Source of the DNA: Gordonia zhenghanii
GTDB taxonomy: Bacteria; Actinomycetota; Actinomycetes; Mycobacteriales; Mycobacteriaceae
NCBI RefSeq assembly: GCF_021738965.1
Contig: NZ_JAKKOQ010000001.1
Coordinates: forward strand, 620,001 to 684,000
Direction: 5' to 3'
Length of the DNA: 64,000 bases
Shown: in pieces, positions 23,514 to 32,354 of the stretch
Position numbering within the stretch: the first letter of the stretch is position 1
How the letters are laid out: each line of letters starts with the position of its first letter
The notes under the pieces: generated by a model
What the model was told of the DNA's origin: nothing
What the model saw: the letters and a program-made list of their open reading frames with translations, nothing else
Databases searched by the model: none
Position numbers and translations under genes: made by a program

Positions 23514-25108
23514 TGGCGCTGTCCACGCAAGTCGCCGGGGCCGGGCCACTGTTGCGGGCGTCGCTCCGTAACGAAGTCCGCTCCTTCGCGCCATGGATTC
23601 TGATCCCGATCGCCCTCTCGGTCTCGTCGGTGATCGTGTATCCGCTGTTGTTCCCCGATCTGTCCGAGCGGATGTCGTTCGCGACGACGATCGGCTCCAA
23701 CCCCGCCCTCGGCCTCATCTTCGGACCGGCATTCGACTTGAGCACCGTCGACGGATTCAACGCGTGGCGCAGCCTCGCGCTCGGCGGCTTCGCGGTGGCA
23801 CTCGGCGCGATCTTCATCGTCGTGGGAGCCAGTCGCGGACAAGAGGATTCGGGCCAGGCCGAACTCCTGGCCTCCGGCGTCCTCGGCCGCCAGTCCCGGC
23901 TGCTGACCGCCGTCGCGACGGGTGTGCTGATGTCGGTGATCGCCGGTGTCGCGACCGGGGTCGTCACCGTATTGTGCGGCGGCTCCTGGGGGGCGTCGAT
24001 GGTCTTGGGCGCAGGCTTCACCGCGATGGGCGCGACGTTCGCCGGAGTCGCAGCCGTGACCTCGCAGATCGGCGCCGACGCCCGCACCGCGAGTTCGATC
24101 GCGGTCGCCGTACTCGGCGTCCTGTTCGTCCTGCGCGGCTTCCTCTACTCGATCGACGCCCCCTCGTGGACGTCGTGGATCAACCCGCTCGGGTGGGTCA
24201 CCGAGACCCGTCCGGCGAGCGGCGACCACTGGTTGCCGCTGGTCTACGCAGTGATCCTCGCAGTGTTACTCGTCGCGGTCGCGTTCGCACTGCAGAGCTC
24301 ACGTGACTTCGGGCAGGGTCTGGTCGCCGCTCGACCCGGTCCCGCACGCGGCTCGATTCGCAGCCCGTTCGGGCTCGCCGTCCGCCTCAATCGCTCGCCC
24401 GCGATCTCCTGGTCGATCGCATTCATCGGGCTGGGCGTCGTCTTCGGCTACTTCACCGGATCGGTCAAGGACATCTTCGCGTCCAACCCGGCACTCACCG
24501 AGGTCTTCGCCGCGGGTGCGGCGTCGCCCGACGATCTGTCGAGCGCGTTCGTCGTGACCATCCTGAGCCTTGCCGGAATCATCGCCTCGATCTGCGGAGT
24601 CCAGACCATGAATCGGGTGCGAGCCGAAGAGCTCGACGACCGCGCAGAGCCAGTGCTCGCCGCCGCAGTCAGCCGAATCGGCTACCTGCGCAGCAACGTT
24701 CTGATTGCACTGGGCATCCCCGCCGTCTGCGTCCTCGTCGCAGGTGCGGTCATGGGTGTCTTCGTCTCGTTCGCCGACCTCGGCCTCGACTTCGGCGACG
24801 TGATCCGGCAAGCCCTCGCCACGCTTCCAGCCGTGTGGACCGTCGTCGCGCTCGCGGTCGCCGTCATCGGTGCGCGGCCTGCGGTCCGCATCGCAAGTTG
24901 GGCGGGCGTGCTGGCATCGTTCGTCCTCACACTGCTGGGACCGAGCTTCAAGCTCCCCGACTGGGCCCTCGGCATCAGCCCGTTCTGGCATGTCCCCGAC
25001 GTCGCCGTCGATTCGTCGAACGGGCTCGGTCTGATCTGGATCAGCCTGTTCACTCTCGCGTTCCTAGCCGTGGGCACGGCTGGCTTCCGGCGGCGAGACA
25101 CTCCGTAG
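23510..25108 (+). CDS. ABC-2 type exporter, permease subunit (tandem, about 12 TM)
   Basis: A 532-residue membrane subunit built from two similar halves of about 6 TM, each beginning with a cytoplasmic 'LLRASLRNEVRSFAPWIL'-like or 'VRLNRSPAISWSIAFIGLG' segment, as in exporters of polyketide antibiotics. Translation can start at GTG 23510, which overlaps the ATPase stop, or at the adjacent ATG 23513. Substrates of relatives include tetronasin and other hydrophobic drugs; the natural substrate here is unknown. Confidence 0.88.
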   Translation: MMALSTQVAGAGPLLRASLRNEVRSFAPWILIPIALSVSSVIVYPLLFPDLSERMSFATTIGSNPALGLIFGPAFDLSTVDGFNAWRSLALGGFAVALGAIFIVVGASRGQEDSGQAELLASGVLGRQSRLLTAVATGVLMSVIAGVATGVVTVLCGGSWGASMVLGAGFTAMGATFAGVAAVTSQIGADARTASSIAVAVLGVLFVLRGFLYSIDAPSWTSWINPLGWVTETRPASGDHWLPLVYAVILAVLLVAVAFALQSSRDFGQGLVAARPGPARGSIRSPFGLAVRLNRSPAISWSIAFIGLGVVFGYFTGSVKDIFASNPALTEVFAAGAASPDDLSSAFVVTILSLAGIIASICGVQTMNRVRAEELDDRAEPVLAAAVSRIGYLRSNVLIALGIPAVCVLVAGAVMGVFVSFADLGLDFGDVIRQALATLPAVWTVVALAVAVIGARPAVRIASWAGVLASFVLTLLGPSFKLPDWALGISPFWHVPDVAVDSSNGLGLIWISLFTLAFLAVGTAGFRRRDTP

Positions 25109-25121
25109 TGGTCTCGACTCC

Positions 25122-25218
25122 GCTCGACCGGCGAGAAAGGGCTCGACCGGCGAGAAAGGGCTCGACCGGCGAGAAAGGGCTCGACCGGTGAGAAAAGGGC
25201 TCGACCGGCGAGAACAGG
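25122..25218. repeat. Five tandem copies of a 19-bp unit
   Basis: GCTCGACCGGCGAGAAAGG is repeated at 25122, 25141, 25160, 25179 and 25199, the last two copies with a one-base insertion or change. It starts directly after a 'GTCTCGACTCCGCTCGACC' element of the dispersed family and fills the gap between the convergent permease and ackA genes. Copy number is likely to vary between strains. Confidence 0.85.
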
Positions 25219-25222
25219 GAGC

Positions 25223-26425
25223 TCAGCTGGTCACGGCGACGGCGGCGCGGGCGATGGCCAACTCTTCGTTCGTCGGCACCACCAGGACGGCGACCTCGGA
25301 GTCGTCGGTCGAGATCAGACGAGGCTCGTCGGAGCGGATCGCATTGCGCTCGGGATCGATGATCACGCCGTAGCGCTCCAGGCCTGCCAACGAGTCGGCG
25401 CGCACCGGCGCGGCGTTCTCACCGACGCCTGCCGTGAACACGATCGTGTCGACCCTGCCCAGTTGGATCATGTACGCGCCGATGTACCGACGCAGACGGT
25501 GGAGGTAGACGAGGTACGCCTTCGCGGCCTCGTCGTCGCCCGCCTCGACGCGTTCGAGGATCGCGCGGAAGTCGTTCTCGCCGCACAGCCCCTTGAGTCC
25601 GGACCGCTTGTTGAAGAGCACGTCGATGTCTTCGATCGACATGTCGGCGACCCGCGCCAGGTGAAAGACGATGCCCGCGTCGATGTCGCCGGTACGGGTC
25701 CCCATCACGAGGCCTTCGAGCGGTGTCATGCCCATCGTCGTGTCGACCGGGACGCCTCCCCGAATCGCCGACGCCGAGGCTCCGTTACCCAGGTGCAGAA
25801 CGATCTGGTTGATGTCACTCGCCTTGCGGCCCAGGAACTCTGCGGCACGCTGCGACACGTACTGGTGGCTGGTCCCGTGGAAGCCGTAGCGGCGGATCGC
25901 GTATTTGGCGGCGACCTCCGCGTCGAGTGCGTAGTGAGCCGACTCGTCGGGCAGCCGGCTGAAGAATGCAGTGTCGAAGACCGCCACCGCGGGTACGTCC
26001 GGAAGAAGCGCGGTCACCGCGTCGATACCGGTCAGGTTGGCCGGATTGTGCAGGGGTGCAAGCGAAGAGATCCGCTCGATCTCCGAATGCACGCGCTCGG
26101 TGATCAACGTCGGCTCGAAGAAGCTGCGGCCGCCGTGCACCACGCGGTGACCGACTGCCGCCAGCCCCGATTCCGCGATGTCGACGCCTTCCTCGGCGAA
26201 CAAGTCCACGACGAGGGCGATCGCCGCTTCGTGATCGGGCAGCGGCAACTCACGGCGGACTTCGGCGCCTCGGTACCAGTGCTTGATCGATGCGGCCTGC
26301 TCCCCGATCCGCTCGGCCAGGCCGTCCGCGATGACCTCCTCGGTCTTCGGGTCGAGTACCTGATACTTCAGCGACGACGAACCCGCGTTCACCACGAGTA
26401 CGGACCCGGCGATGACCTCACTCAT
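25223..26425 (-). CDS. ackA: Acetate kinase
   Basis: Converts acetyl phosphate and ADP to acetate and ATP, the second half of the Pta-AckA pathway. At 400 residues it is the usual length. N-terminal 'VLVVNAGSSSLKYQVLD' is the family signature; 'AVFDTAFFSRLP' and 'VLHLGNGASASAI' are active-site segments and 'FTAGVGENAAPVR' is the second signature. The ATG start is preceded by AGGAG and overlaps the pta stop (ATGA), so the two are translated together. Confidence 0.97.
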   Translation of the reverse strand: MSEVIAGSVLVVNAGSSSLKYQVLDPKTEEVIADGLAERIGEQAASIKHWYRGAEVRRELPLPDHEAAIALVVDLFAEEGVDIAESGLAAVGHRVVHGGRSFFEPTLITERVHSEIERISSLAPLHNPANLTGIDAVTALLPDVPAVAVFDTAFFSRLPDESAHYALDAEVAAKYAIRRYGFHGTSHQYVSQRAAEFLGRKASDINQIVLHLGNGASASAIRGGVPVDTTMGMTPLEGLVMGTRTGDIDAGIVFHLARVADMSIEDIDVLFNKRSGLKGLCGENDFRAILERVEAGDDEAAKAYLVYLHRLRRYIGAYMIQLGRVDTIVFTAGVGENAAPVRADSLAGLERYGVIIDPERNAIRSDEPRLISTDDSEVAVLVVPTNEELAIARAAVAVTS

Positions 26426-28536
26426 GCCACTCCTCCCTTGTCTCGACTCCGCTCGACAAGCGAAAGCTGTTGCGCCTGGATCGCGGTGATCGCGACGGTG
26501 TTGACGATGTCGGACACGAGCGCGCCGCGCGACAGGTCGTTCATCGGCTTGTTCAAACCCTGCAGGACCGGTCCGATCGCGATGGCTCCTGCACTGCGCT
26601 GGACCGCCTTGTACGTGTTGTTGCCGGTGTTGAGGTCCGGGAAGATCAGCACCGTCGCGCGGCCTGCGACCGGCGAATCGGGCATCTTCGTCTCGGCGAC
26701 GCTCGGTTCGATCGCGGCGTCGTACTGGATCGGCCCTTCGACGAGCAGTTCCGGTGCACGTTCACGCACGAGTTCCGTTGCGGCCTGGACTTTCTCGACG
26801 TCCTTACCGGAACCCGATCCCCCGGTCGAGTACGAGAGCATCGCAACGCGCGACGAGATCCCGAACGCTTCCGCGGTACTCGCCGACGAGACCGCGATGT
26901 CGGCGAGCTCTTCAGCTGTCGGGTCGGGGACCACCGCGCAATCGCCGTAGGTGAGGACCTTGTCGGCCAGGCACATGAAGAACACGCTCGACACGGTGGA
27001 GACGCCGGGCACCGTCTTGATGATCTCGAATGCAGGCCGGATCGTCTGAGCCGTCGTGTGCACGGCGCCCGACACCATGCCGTCGACGCGGTCGGTGTGC
27101 AGCAACATCGTCCCGAAGTACGACTCGTCGCGCACTGCCTCCAACGCCCTCTCTCGCGTCATTCCCTTGCGCTTGCGCAGCTCGGTGTAGACGTCGGCGA
27201 ACTCGTCGATCAGATCAGACGACGTCGGATCGATGACGTCGACGTCCGTGAGGTCGATGCCGAGCTCATTGCCGCGGCGACGCACCGACTCGGGATTTCC
27301 GAGCAGCGTCAGCTTCGCGACCCGTCGCCGCAGCAGCCGATCCGTGGCGCGCAGTATGCGGTCGTCACCGCCCTCGGGTAGCACGATGTGCTTGAGATCC
27401 GACCGCGCCTGCGTCATCAGCTGATACTCGAACATCTGCGGGGTGACGACCTCCGGGACGTGCAGATTCAGTTCGTGGACGAGTTCGGTCGCCGACACGT
27501 GTCGTTCCATCAACGCGAGCGCGGCGTCGATCTTGCGGGCCGATCCCGACGACATACGGCCTCGGGTGTCCGCCGCGATACGTGCCGTCTCGTACGTGCC
27601 GTGCCTGCTCATCAGAATCGGCAGCGTCGGATGCAGCCCTTTGACGAGACCCTCGATCATCGGATGCGGACGCATGCCGCCGTTCATGACGATGCCGGCC
27701 AGTCGCGGAAAGCCTTCGGCCGCATTGGCGTTCACGAGCGCGAGTAGCACGTCCGACCGATCTGCGGGCGCGATCACGACCATCGACTCGCTCAGTCGCT
27801 CGAGGATGTGCTCGACGGTCATGCCGCCGACCATCACCTCGAGAGCCTCCCGGTCGAGCAGATCGCCGTCGCCGCTGTAGAGGGTGGCGTCGAGAGCTTC
27901 CTGGAGTTCGCCCATCGTCGGAGCCGTCAACAACGGGTGCTCGGGCAGAGCCCACGCGCGGACGCCCGTGTCCCGCAACCCATTGGCGATGTCGATCAGC
28001 GATGCCGGGTCGCAGCGGTTGGCGACGATGCCGACAGTCGACGCGTGCGAGTTCTTGATGTCGACCATCAGCATCTCGGCGAGCGAACGGATCTCGGCGG
28101 GCTCTCTGTCGAGCGCTTTGACGACGAGGATGATCGGCGACGACAGGTTCGCGGCGATCCGGGCGTTGTAACTGAGTTCGGACGGCGACGCGATGTCCGT
28201 GTAATCCGACCCGATCACCAGCACGTTGTCGCACTGATCCGCGACGGTGTGGAACCGAGCGACGATCTCACCGATCGCGGCGTCCGGGTCCGCGTGCACG
28301 TCGTCGTAGGTGACTCCGATGCAGTCCTCGTACGCGATGTCCACCGACGTGAACTGCAGAAGCAGATCCAGGATGTAGTCACGTTCACCGGAGTCGGCTC
28401 GCGAGATGGGACGGAACACGCCGACACGTCCACCGGTCGCGGCCAGCAGGGCAAGGACCCCGAGCGCGACCGTCGACTTGCCTGTGTCTCCTTCGGCCGA
28501 TGCTACGTAGATGCTGCGGGCGCCAGAGCCTGTCAT
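26422..28536 (-). CDS. pta: Phosphate acetyltransferase (long form)
   Basis: Acetyl-CoA plus phosphate gives acetyl phosphate. A 704-residue long-form enzyme: an N-terminal BioD-like P-loop domain ('VASAEGDTGKSTVALGVL'), a central DRTGG domain ('IAPADRSDVLLALVNA'), and the catalytic PTA_PTB domain from 'IVLPEGGDDRILRATDRLL' to 'GPVLQGLNKPMNDLSRG'. The start 'MTGSGARSIYV' was chosen because the P-loop domain begins there; upstream in-frame ATG and TTG codons exist. The last 14 residues ('LVERSRDKGGVA' and neighbours) are encoded by a copy of the dispersed repeat. Confidence 0.94.
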   Translation of the reverse strand: MTGSGARSIYVASAEGDTGKSTVALGVLALLAATGGRVGVFRPISRADSGERDYILDLLLQFTSVDIAYEDCIGVTYDDVHADPDAAIGEIVARFHTVADQCDNVLVIGSDYTDIASPSELSYNARIAANLSSPIILVVKALDREPAEIRSLAEMLMVDIKNSHASTVGIVANRCDPASLIDIANGLRDTGVRAWALPEHPLLTAPTMGELQEALDATLYSGDGDLLDREALEVMVGGMTVEHILERLSESMVVIAPADRSDVLLALVNANAAEGFPRLAGIVMNGGMRPHPMIEGLVKGLHPTLPILMSRHGTYETARIAADTRGRMSSGSARKIDAALALMERHVSATELVHELNLHVPEVVTPQMFEYQLMTQARSDLKHIVLPEGGDDRILRATDRLLRRRVAKLTLLGNPESVRRRGNELGIDLTDVDVIDPTSSDLIDEFADVYTELRKRKGMTRERALEAVRDESYFGTMLLHTDRVDGMVSGAVHTTAQTIRPAFEIIKTVPGVSTVSSVFFMCLADKVLTYGDCAVVPDPTAEELADIAVSSASTAEAFGISSRVAMLSYSTGGSGSGKDVEKVQAATELVRERAPELLVEGPIQYDAAIEPSVAETKMPDSPVAGRATVLIFPDLNTGNNTYKAVQRSAGAIAIGPVLQGLNKPMNDLSRGALVSDIVNTVAITAIQAQQLSLVERSRDKGGVA
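26436..26465. repeat. Dispersed repeat forming the 3' end of pta
   Basis: TGTCTCGACTCCGCTCGACA and the following AGCG lie inside the pta reading frame and encode 'LVERSRDK'. The same core is intergenic elsewhere in the window (7.75 and 25.11 kb). Confidence 0.75.
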
Positions 28537-28665
28537 GGCGTCCAGCCTATCGGCCATCGCGTCCTCTCGACCGAGCATGCGCGGCAGGTCGTCGAGCAGA
28601 ATCGACAAAAGGCGCCCGCGACGAGGTGAGCGGTAGGCCTCAGATCGACACGCAGCAGACTGGAG

Positions 28666-28721
28666 TCACCGAACAGCGATCACCGAACAGCGATCACCGA
28701 ACGACGATCACCGAACGACGG
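28666..28721. repeat. Four tandem copies of a 14-bp unit at the end of a tetR gene
   Basis: TCACCGAACAGCGA (twice) and TCACCGAACGACGA/G (twice) run from 28666 to 28721. The stop codon of the TetR gene (28708-28710, minus strand) lies inside the last copy; TGA is present in every unit, so gain or loss of units would not change the protein much. Confidence 0.8.
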
Positions 28722-29253
28722 CGCGCACCACCAGATCGGCAACCTCGTCGTCGGACATCGCACTGCCGGGCACCAACATGCACGAGTAGACCATCCGCAC
28801 CAGGAACTCAGCTGCCGCACGCGGATTCGGGTACAGCGCCGACGCTTCCGCGTCTGTCACGTCGACGATGCTGACGTCGACGACGCGTTGGACGAGGCTC
28901 GGACGTGTCTCATCGGTCGAGATGATCGCTCGGACGATCTCCTCGGGTTCCTCCCGCAGCATGTACTGGAGGGCTTCGTGGGCACGGATGTACTCGAGCG
29001 ACCCGACGACGCGCGCCCGGACGACTCCGGCTACGTCAGGTTCGTCGGCGCCCCAGGTCGTCAGATGCTGTCGTAGCTGATCGAGTTCGTGCGAGACGAT
29101 CGCATCGACGAGCGCATCGCGTCCGCCGAACATGCGGTACGCAGTCGCACGCGCCACTCCGGCGTGCCGAGCGACCGATGTCAGGCTCAACGCTTTCGCC
29201 CCGAAACGCGACACCAGGCCGACACCGACTTCGAGCATCCGGTCACGATCCAT
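28708..29253 (-). CDS. TetR/AcrR family regulator
   Basis: A 181-residue repressor-type protein. The helix-turn-helix occupies about residues 15-48 ('SLTSVARHAGVARATAYRMFGGRDALVDAIV'); the rest is an all-helical ligand domain without recognisable specificity. It stands alone between pta and a DUF5709 gene with no divergent partner. AACGTT just upstream of the start could be part of an operator. The regulated genes are unknown. Confidence 0.87.
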   Translation of the reverse strand: MDRDRMLEVGVGLVSRFGAKALSLTSVARHAGVARATAYRMFGGRDALVDAIVSHELDQLRQHLTTWGADEPDVAGVVRARVVGSLEYIRAHEALQYMLREEPEEIVRAIISTDETRPSLVQRVVDVSIVDVTDAEASALYPNPRAAAEFLVRMVYSCMLVPGSAMSDDEVADLVVRAVVR

Positions 29254-29300
29254 GGGAAAACGTTATCGAATCAGAGCCGGGTCCGTATCCGCAGGTCGAT

Positions 29301-29666
29301 CTACTCCCTGATGTGGATGGCCGCTTCTTCGGCGCTCGCGCCCGCACCGTCGACGCCCGCATCGACGCCGAACACGTTGGAGTGCTCGTCGGACGAGACC
29401 AGCCGCCCGGATCGCTGGTCCCCCGCGTCGTCGTCTTCAGGGAAGTCCGGGTCGTAGTCGTCGTCGCCGCTGGACGCATCGGGCACTTCTTCGGCGAGAC
29501 GCGAGTCGAGAGTCTCGTGTTCGTGTCCGGCAGGCTCGTAGTCGGGCGGTGAGTAGCCGCGATCCAGGATGTCGCCGACCTCCTCGTCGAGCAGCGTGTC
29601 CTCCGGTTGGAGCTGGTCGCTGTCGTCGGCGGCATACCCGTCGCCGTACTCGTCCGAGTCGTTCAT
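29301..29666 (-). CDS. DUF5709-type acidic protein
   Basis: A 121-residue, strongly acidic cytoplasmic protein. 'LQPEDTLLDEEVGDILDRGYSPPDYEP' followed by 'ETLDSRLAEEVPD' is the recognisable core of this actinobacterial family of unknown function. The start is the ATG of 'MNDSDEYGDGYA'; the open frame continues upstream as shadow of the metal transporter. Composition suggests a largely disordered protein. Confidence 0.8.
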   Translation of the reverse strand: MNDSDEYGDGYAADDSDQLQPEDTLLDEEVGDILDRGYSPPDYEPAGHEHETLDSRLAEEVPDASSGDDDYDPDFPEDDDAGDQRSGRLVSSDEHSNVFGVDAGVDGAGASAEEAAIHIRE

Positions 29667-29683
29667 GACTTCAGCGTAGGTCG

Positions 29684-30580
29684 TCACCGACGCCAGGACT
29701 CGTAACTGCGCGGATCGTCTATCGGCTCGATGTGAATAGTGCACCGAACGTCGTCGACGGCTGCACGGAGTTCCGCCTCGACCGCCTCGGCGAGGTCGTG
29801 TCCGCGGCGCACCGTCCAGTCCCCGGGCACCAACATGTGCAGTTGGACGAACCGCAGGTGTCCGGCCTCCCGACTGCGGACGTCGTGGAAGTCGACGCCG
29901 TCGGTCCGGAACGATTCGAGCACCGCGTCGACGGCGGCGCGGTCGGCCTCGGGGATCACGGTGTCCATCAGGCCCATCGTCGAATCCCGCACCAGGCGCC
30001 AGCCGACCACGACGATGTTGATCGCGACCGCGATGGCGACGATGGCGTCGAGTCGCGCCCACCCGGTGAGCGCGACGAGCGCGACCCCGACGATCACGCC
30101 GGCCGTCGTCCAGACGTCGGTCAGCAGATGCTTGCCGTCGGCTTCCAGCGCCGCCGACCGGAACTTCCGTCCGACCGACATCAACTTCCACGCGACGAGT
30201 CCGTTGACGACGCTGGCGATCACCGAGAGCCCGAGACCGATGCCGACCGACTCGAGTTCACGAGGGTTGATGAGACGTTCGACCGCCGAATAGCAGATGA
30301 AACCTGCGGCGACGACGATCATCGCGCCCTCGAGAACCGCTGAGAAGTACTCGCTCTTGGAGTGCCCGAAGTTGTGATCGTCGTCGGATGGTCGAGCCGC
30401 GATCCGCAGCGCGATGAACGCACCGACTGCGGCGACGAGGTTGACGACCGACTCGGCTGCGTCCGACAACAGGCCGACCGACCCGGTGATCCACCAGGCG
30501 ACGGTCTTGAGCGTGATCGTCGCGACCGCCGCCGCGATCGACACCAGCGCCCAACGACTCAGATCGCCTCGCTCGGTCAT
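29684..30580 (-). CDS. Cation diffusion facilitator (CDF) metal exporter
   Basis: A 298-residue proton-coupled exporter of zinc, iron, cobalt or manganese. Six TM: TM2 carries 'GSVGLLSDAAESVVNL' (site A Asp/Ser/Glu), TM5 'DGKHLLTDVWTTAGVI' (His-x3-Asp). The loop 'DDDHNFGHSKSEY' and the C-terminal cytoplasmic domain with 'HDVRSREAGHLRFVQLHMLV' bind regulatory metal in relatives. Metal choice is not certain from sequence. It lies 17 bp upstream of the DUF5709 gene on the same strand. Confidence 0.92.
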   Translation of the reverse strand: MTERGDLSRWALVSIAAAVATITLKTVAWWITGSVGLLSDAAESVVNLVAAVGAFIALRIAARPSDDDHNFGHSKSEYFSAVLEGAMIVVAAGFICYSAVERLINPRELESVGIGLGLSVIASVVNGLVAWKLMSVGRKFRSAALEADGKHLLTDVWTTAGVIVGVALVALTGWARLDAIVAIAVAINIVVVGWRLVRDSTMGLMDTVIPEADRAAVDAVLESFRTDGVDFHDVRSREAGHLRFVQLHMLVPGDWTVRRGHDLAEAVEAELRAAVDDVRCTIHIEPIDDPRSYESWRR

Positions 30581-30668
30581 GCCTCCAGGATGTCATTCAC
30601 GCACCGGACCCATGCGCCAGTTCGGTTTACGGTCGCCTGACAGGACAAACCGGACCCGGAGGCAGGCC

Positions 30669-31118
30669 TTGATCGTCGCACCCGCACAGCGGTCGTCCGC
30701 CGTCATCCCCGCCGACGCCGTCGTAATGGGCGTCGGGGCGTTCGCGGCACTCGGCTCGTACCTGATGCCGTGGTATGGGAGCGTCGCCCGGCCGGCACAG
30801 CACGTAACCGGTCTCGGGTTTGCCGACGATCCGGCGATCGAACTGCATTCGGTCCGCCTGAACTGGATGATCGCGGCCGCCGCGATCATCGCTCTCGTCC
30901 TCGCAGCGCGGCGCCTGACCGGTCGTGCGGACCGCTCCTGGCGGAGAGTCACAGACCTGGTCGTCACGCTCGCCGTCGTCGGATCCGTCTTCGACCTGCT
31001 CACCGTTCCCGACCAGATGGCTCCAGCGCACGGACTGGTGTTCGCGGTCGCCGGTGCGGCGACGACCGCCACGGGTGCACTGCTGTGTCGGCGCCGGATC
31101 GGGCAGGTCACGACCTGA
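30669..31118 (+). CDS. Small membrane protein of unknown function
   Basis: A 149-residue protein with about four hydrophobic segments ('VVMGVGAFAALGSYLMPWY', 'LNWMIAAAAIIALVLAARR', 'VTDLVVTLAVVGSVFDLL' and 'GLVFAVAGAATTATGALL'). The TTG start is preceded by GGAGG at 8 bp, which decides it over the longer reading. The spacing resembles small actinobacterial proteins of unknown function; I do not recognise a family. It is divergent from the CDF gene. Confidence 0.62.
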   Translation: MIVAPAQRSSAVIPADAVVMGVGAFAALGSYLMPWYGSVARPAQHVTGLGFADDPAIELHSVRLNWMIAAAAIIALVLAARRLTGRADRSWRRVTDLVVTLAVVGSVFDLLTVPDQMAPAHGLVFAVAGAATTATGALLCRRRIGQVTT

Positions 31119-31167
31119 GAGGTGCGATTCGCCAGCACCGACATGTGATCCAGGGCACAATGGAGCC

Positions 31168-31740
31168 ATGCTCGACGAGTTGAACTGTCACGCCCGAGAC
31201 CTGTACGACGCAGGTGAGTTCACCGGTGCGCTCGCCGACTACTCGGTCCTCCGCGAGATCCGGTCTCGCAGAGAAGGCCCCTATTCGGTGAAATACCTTG
31301 CTGCCCTGCATGACTGCGTGCGATGCATGTCCCACCTCGAACTGTGGACGGATTCAGATCTGCTGTGCAGTGAACTCCATGCCAAATATGTGCGCACCCA
31401 CGGCCGCGGCGGCAGCGACACCGTAGACGTCGCCCGCCATTGGGGGTGGGCGATGGTCCACCTTCATCAGGCCGATCCCGTCGCGGCACTGTGCATCACG
31501 ACTGCCGACGCGATGTGGGACTCCGACCGATCCGGCGCAGACCTTCTCCTCGGCACCGCGGCCGCGCAGTCGCACGAGTCGACCGAACTCGCCGACTCGG
31601 GTCTCGTCGACGGCGTCTCCTTGCGGCACGCCGAAGAACTCGTCACCGCGTTACGTCGGTGGACCAGGGCGCTCACCGACGACGGTGCCCGCATCTCGGT
31701 CACAGCAGACTCGCTGTCGCCGCAGGCCGTCGCCGCGTGA
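31168..31740 (+). CDS. Hypothetical helical (TPR-like) protein
   Basis: A 190-residue soluble protein. 'HARDLYDAGEFTGALADYSVLREI' and 'ALHDCVRCMSHLELWTDSDLL' look like paired helices of tetratricopeptide type, and bacterial-transcriptional-activator-like helical repeats are a possible relative. No catalytic motif is seen. The ATG follows AATGGAG. It lies 49 bp after the small membrane protein, so the two may be co-transcribed. Confidence 0.62.
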   Translation: MLDELNCHARDLYDAGEFTGALADYSVLREIRSRREGPYSVKYLAALHDCVRCMSHLELWTDSDLLCSELHAKYVRTHGRGGSDTVDVARHWGWAMVHLHQADPVAALCITTADAMWDSDRSGADLLLGTAAAQSHESTELADSGLVDGVSLRHAEELVTALRRWTRALTDDGARISVTADSLSPQAVAA

Positions 31741-31749
31741 GTCGGTAAT

Positions 31750-31764
31750 CGGCCGGCCCGGCCG
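31750..31764. terminator. Small GC hairpin between convergent genes
   Basis: CGGCCGG-C-CCGGCCG fills the 26-bp gap between the TPR-like gene and the HdeD-like gene. It is short and lacks a U tract. Confidence 0.3.
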
Positions 31765-31766
31765 GA

Positions 31767-32330
31767 TCAGACCTTCCGCTTGGCCGGCAGCGTGAACAAG
31801 GTCGCGACGCTGACGGCGATCAGCATGATCGCGAGGATCCACAAGATAGCGCCGAGCGTCGCAACGGCCGGGAGGACGATCATCGCAATACCGGCGAGCA
31901 CCGACACGACGCCCGACAGGATCACCAGCCACCGGGGTGCGACGTAGGCGGACATCCGGGCGCCGAACAGATCTTGGAGCCCGGAGAAGATCCAACCGAC
32001 ACCGATGAAGATCCCGAGGAGGGTCAACGATTCAGCCGGACTGAGGATCGCCAGGACACCTGCGGCGAGCACGATGACACCGAATGCGGCGAGCAGCATG
32101 CGGGTTCCGAACGGAGCCGAGGTCGTCGCGAACGCGACGAACAGTCGCAGCAGTCCGGTGACCACTAGGGCCGCACCGAACAGGACGGCGACCACAGCCA
32201 ACGTCGCGCCCGGCCAGACGAGGGCGACGACACCGAGTGCGATGCCGACGATCGACGTCGTGATGAGGAACGAACGCACAGCGTTGACCGCTGCGTCGGG
32301 CAAAGCGGACGGGGCCGAATTGACAGTCAT
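31767..32330 (-). CDS. HdeD-family (DUF308) membrane protein
   Basis: A 187-residue protein with six short TM arranged as three hairpins, the DUF308/HdeD pattern. Repeated 'G..L....P' turns are visible: 'LGVVALVWPGATLAVVAVLFG', 'VLAILSPAESLTLLGIFIG' and 'GIAMIVLPAVATLGAILW'. E. coli HdeD is linked to acid resistance, but actinobacterial members have no established role. It is divergent from the thioesterase gene. Confidence 0.88.
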   Translation of the reverse strand: MTVNSAPSALPDAAVNAVRSFLITTSIVGIALGVVALVWPGATLAVVAVLFGAALVVTGLLRLFVAFATTSAPFGTRMLLAAFGVIVLAAGVLAILSPAESLTLLGIFIGVGWIFSGLQDLFGARMSAYVAPRWLVILSGVVSVLAGIAMIVLPAVATLGAILWILAIMLIAVSVATLFTLPAKRKV

Positions 32331-32354
32331 ACGCCAAGCGTAACGTCACAGAAT

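Noticed and set aside
25122..25218. Possible CRISPR array
   Set aside because: The 19-bp units are directly adjacent with no spacers and no cas genes are nearby.
29667..30191. Upstream extension of the DUF5709 frame
   Set aside because: The extra 175 codons are a shifted-frame shadow of the CDF transporter; the conserved protein begins at 'MNDSDEYG'.
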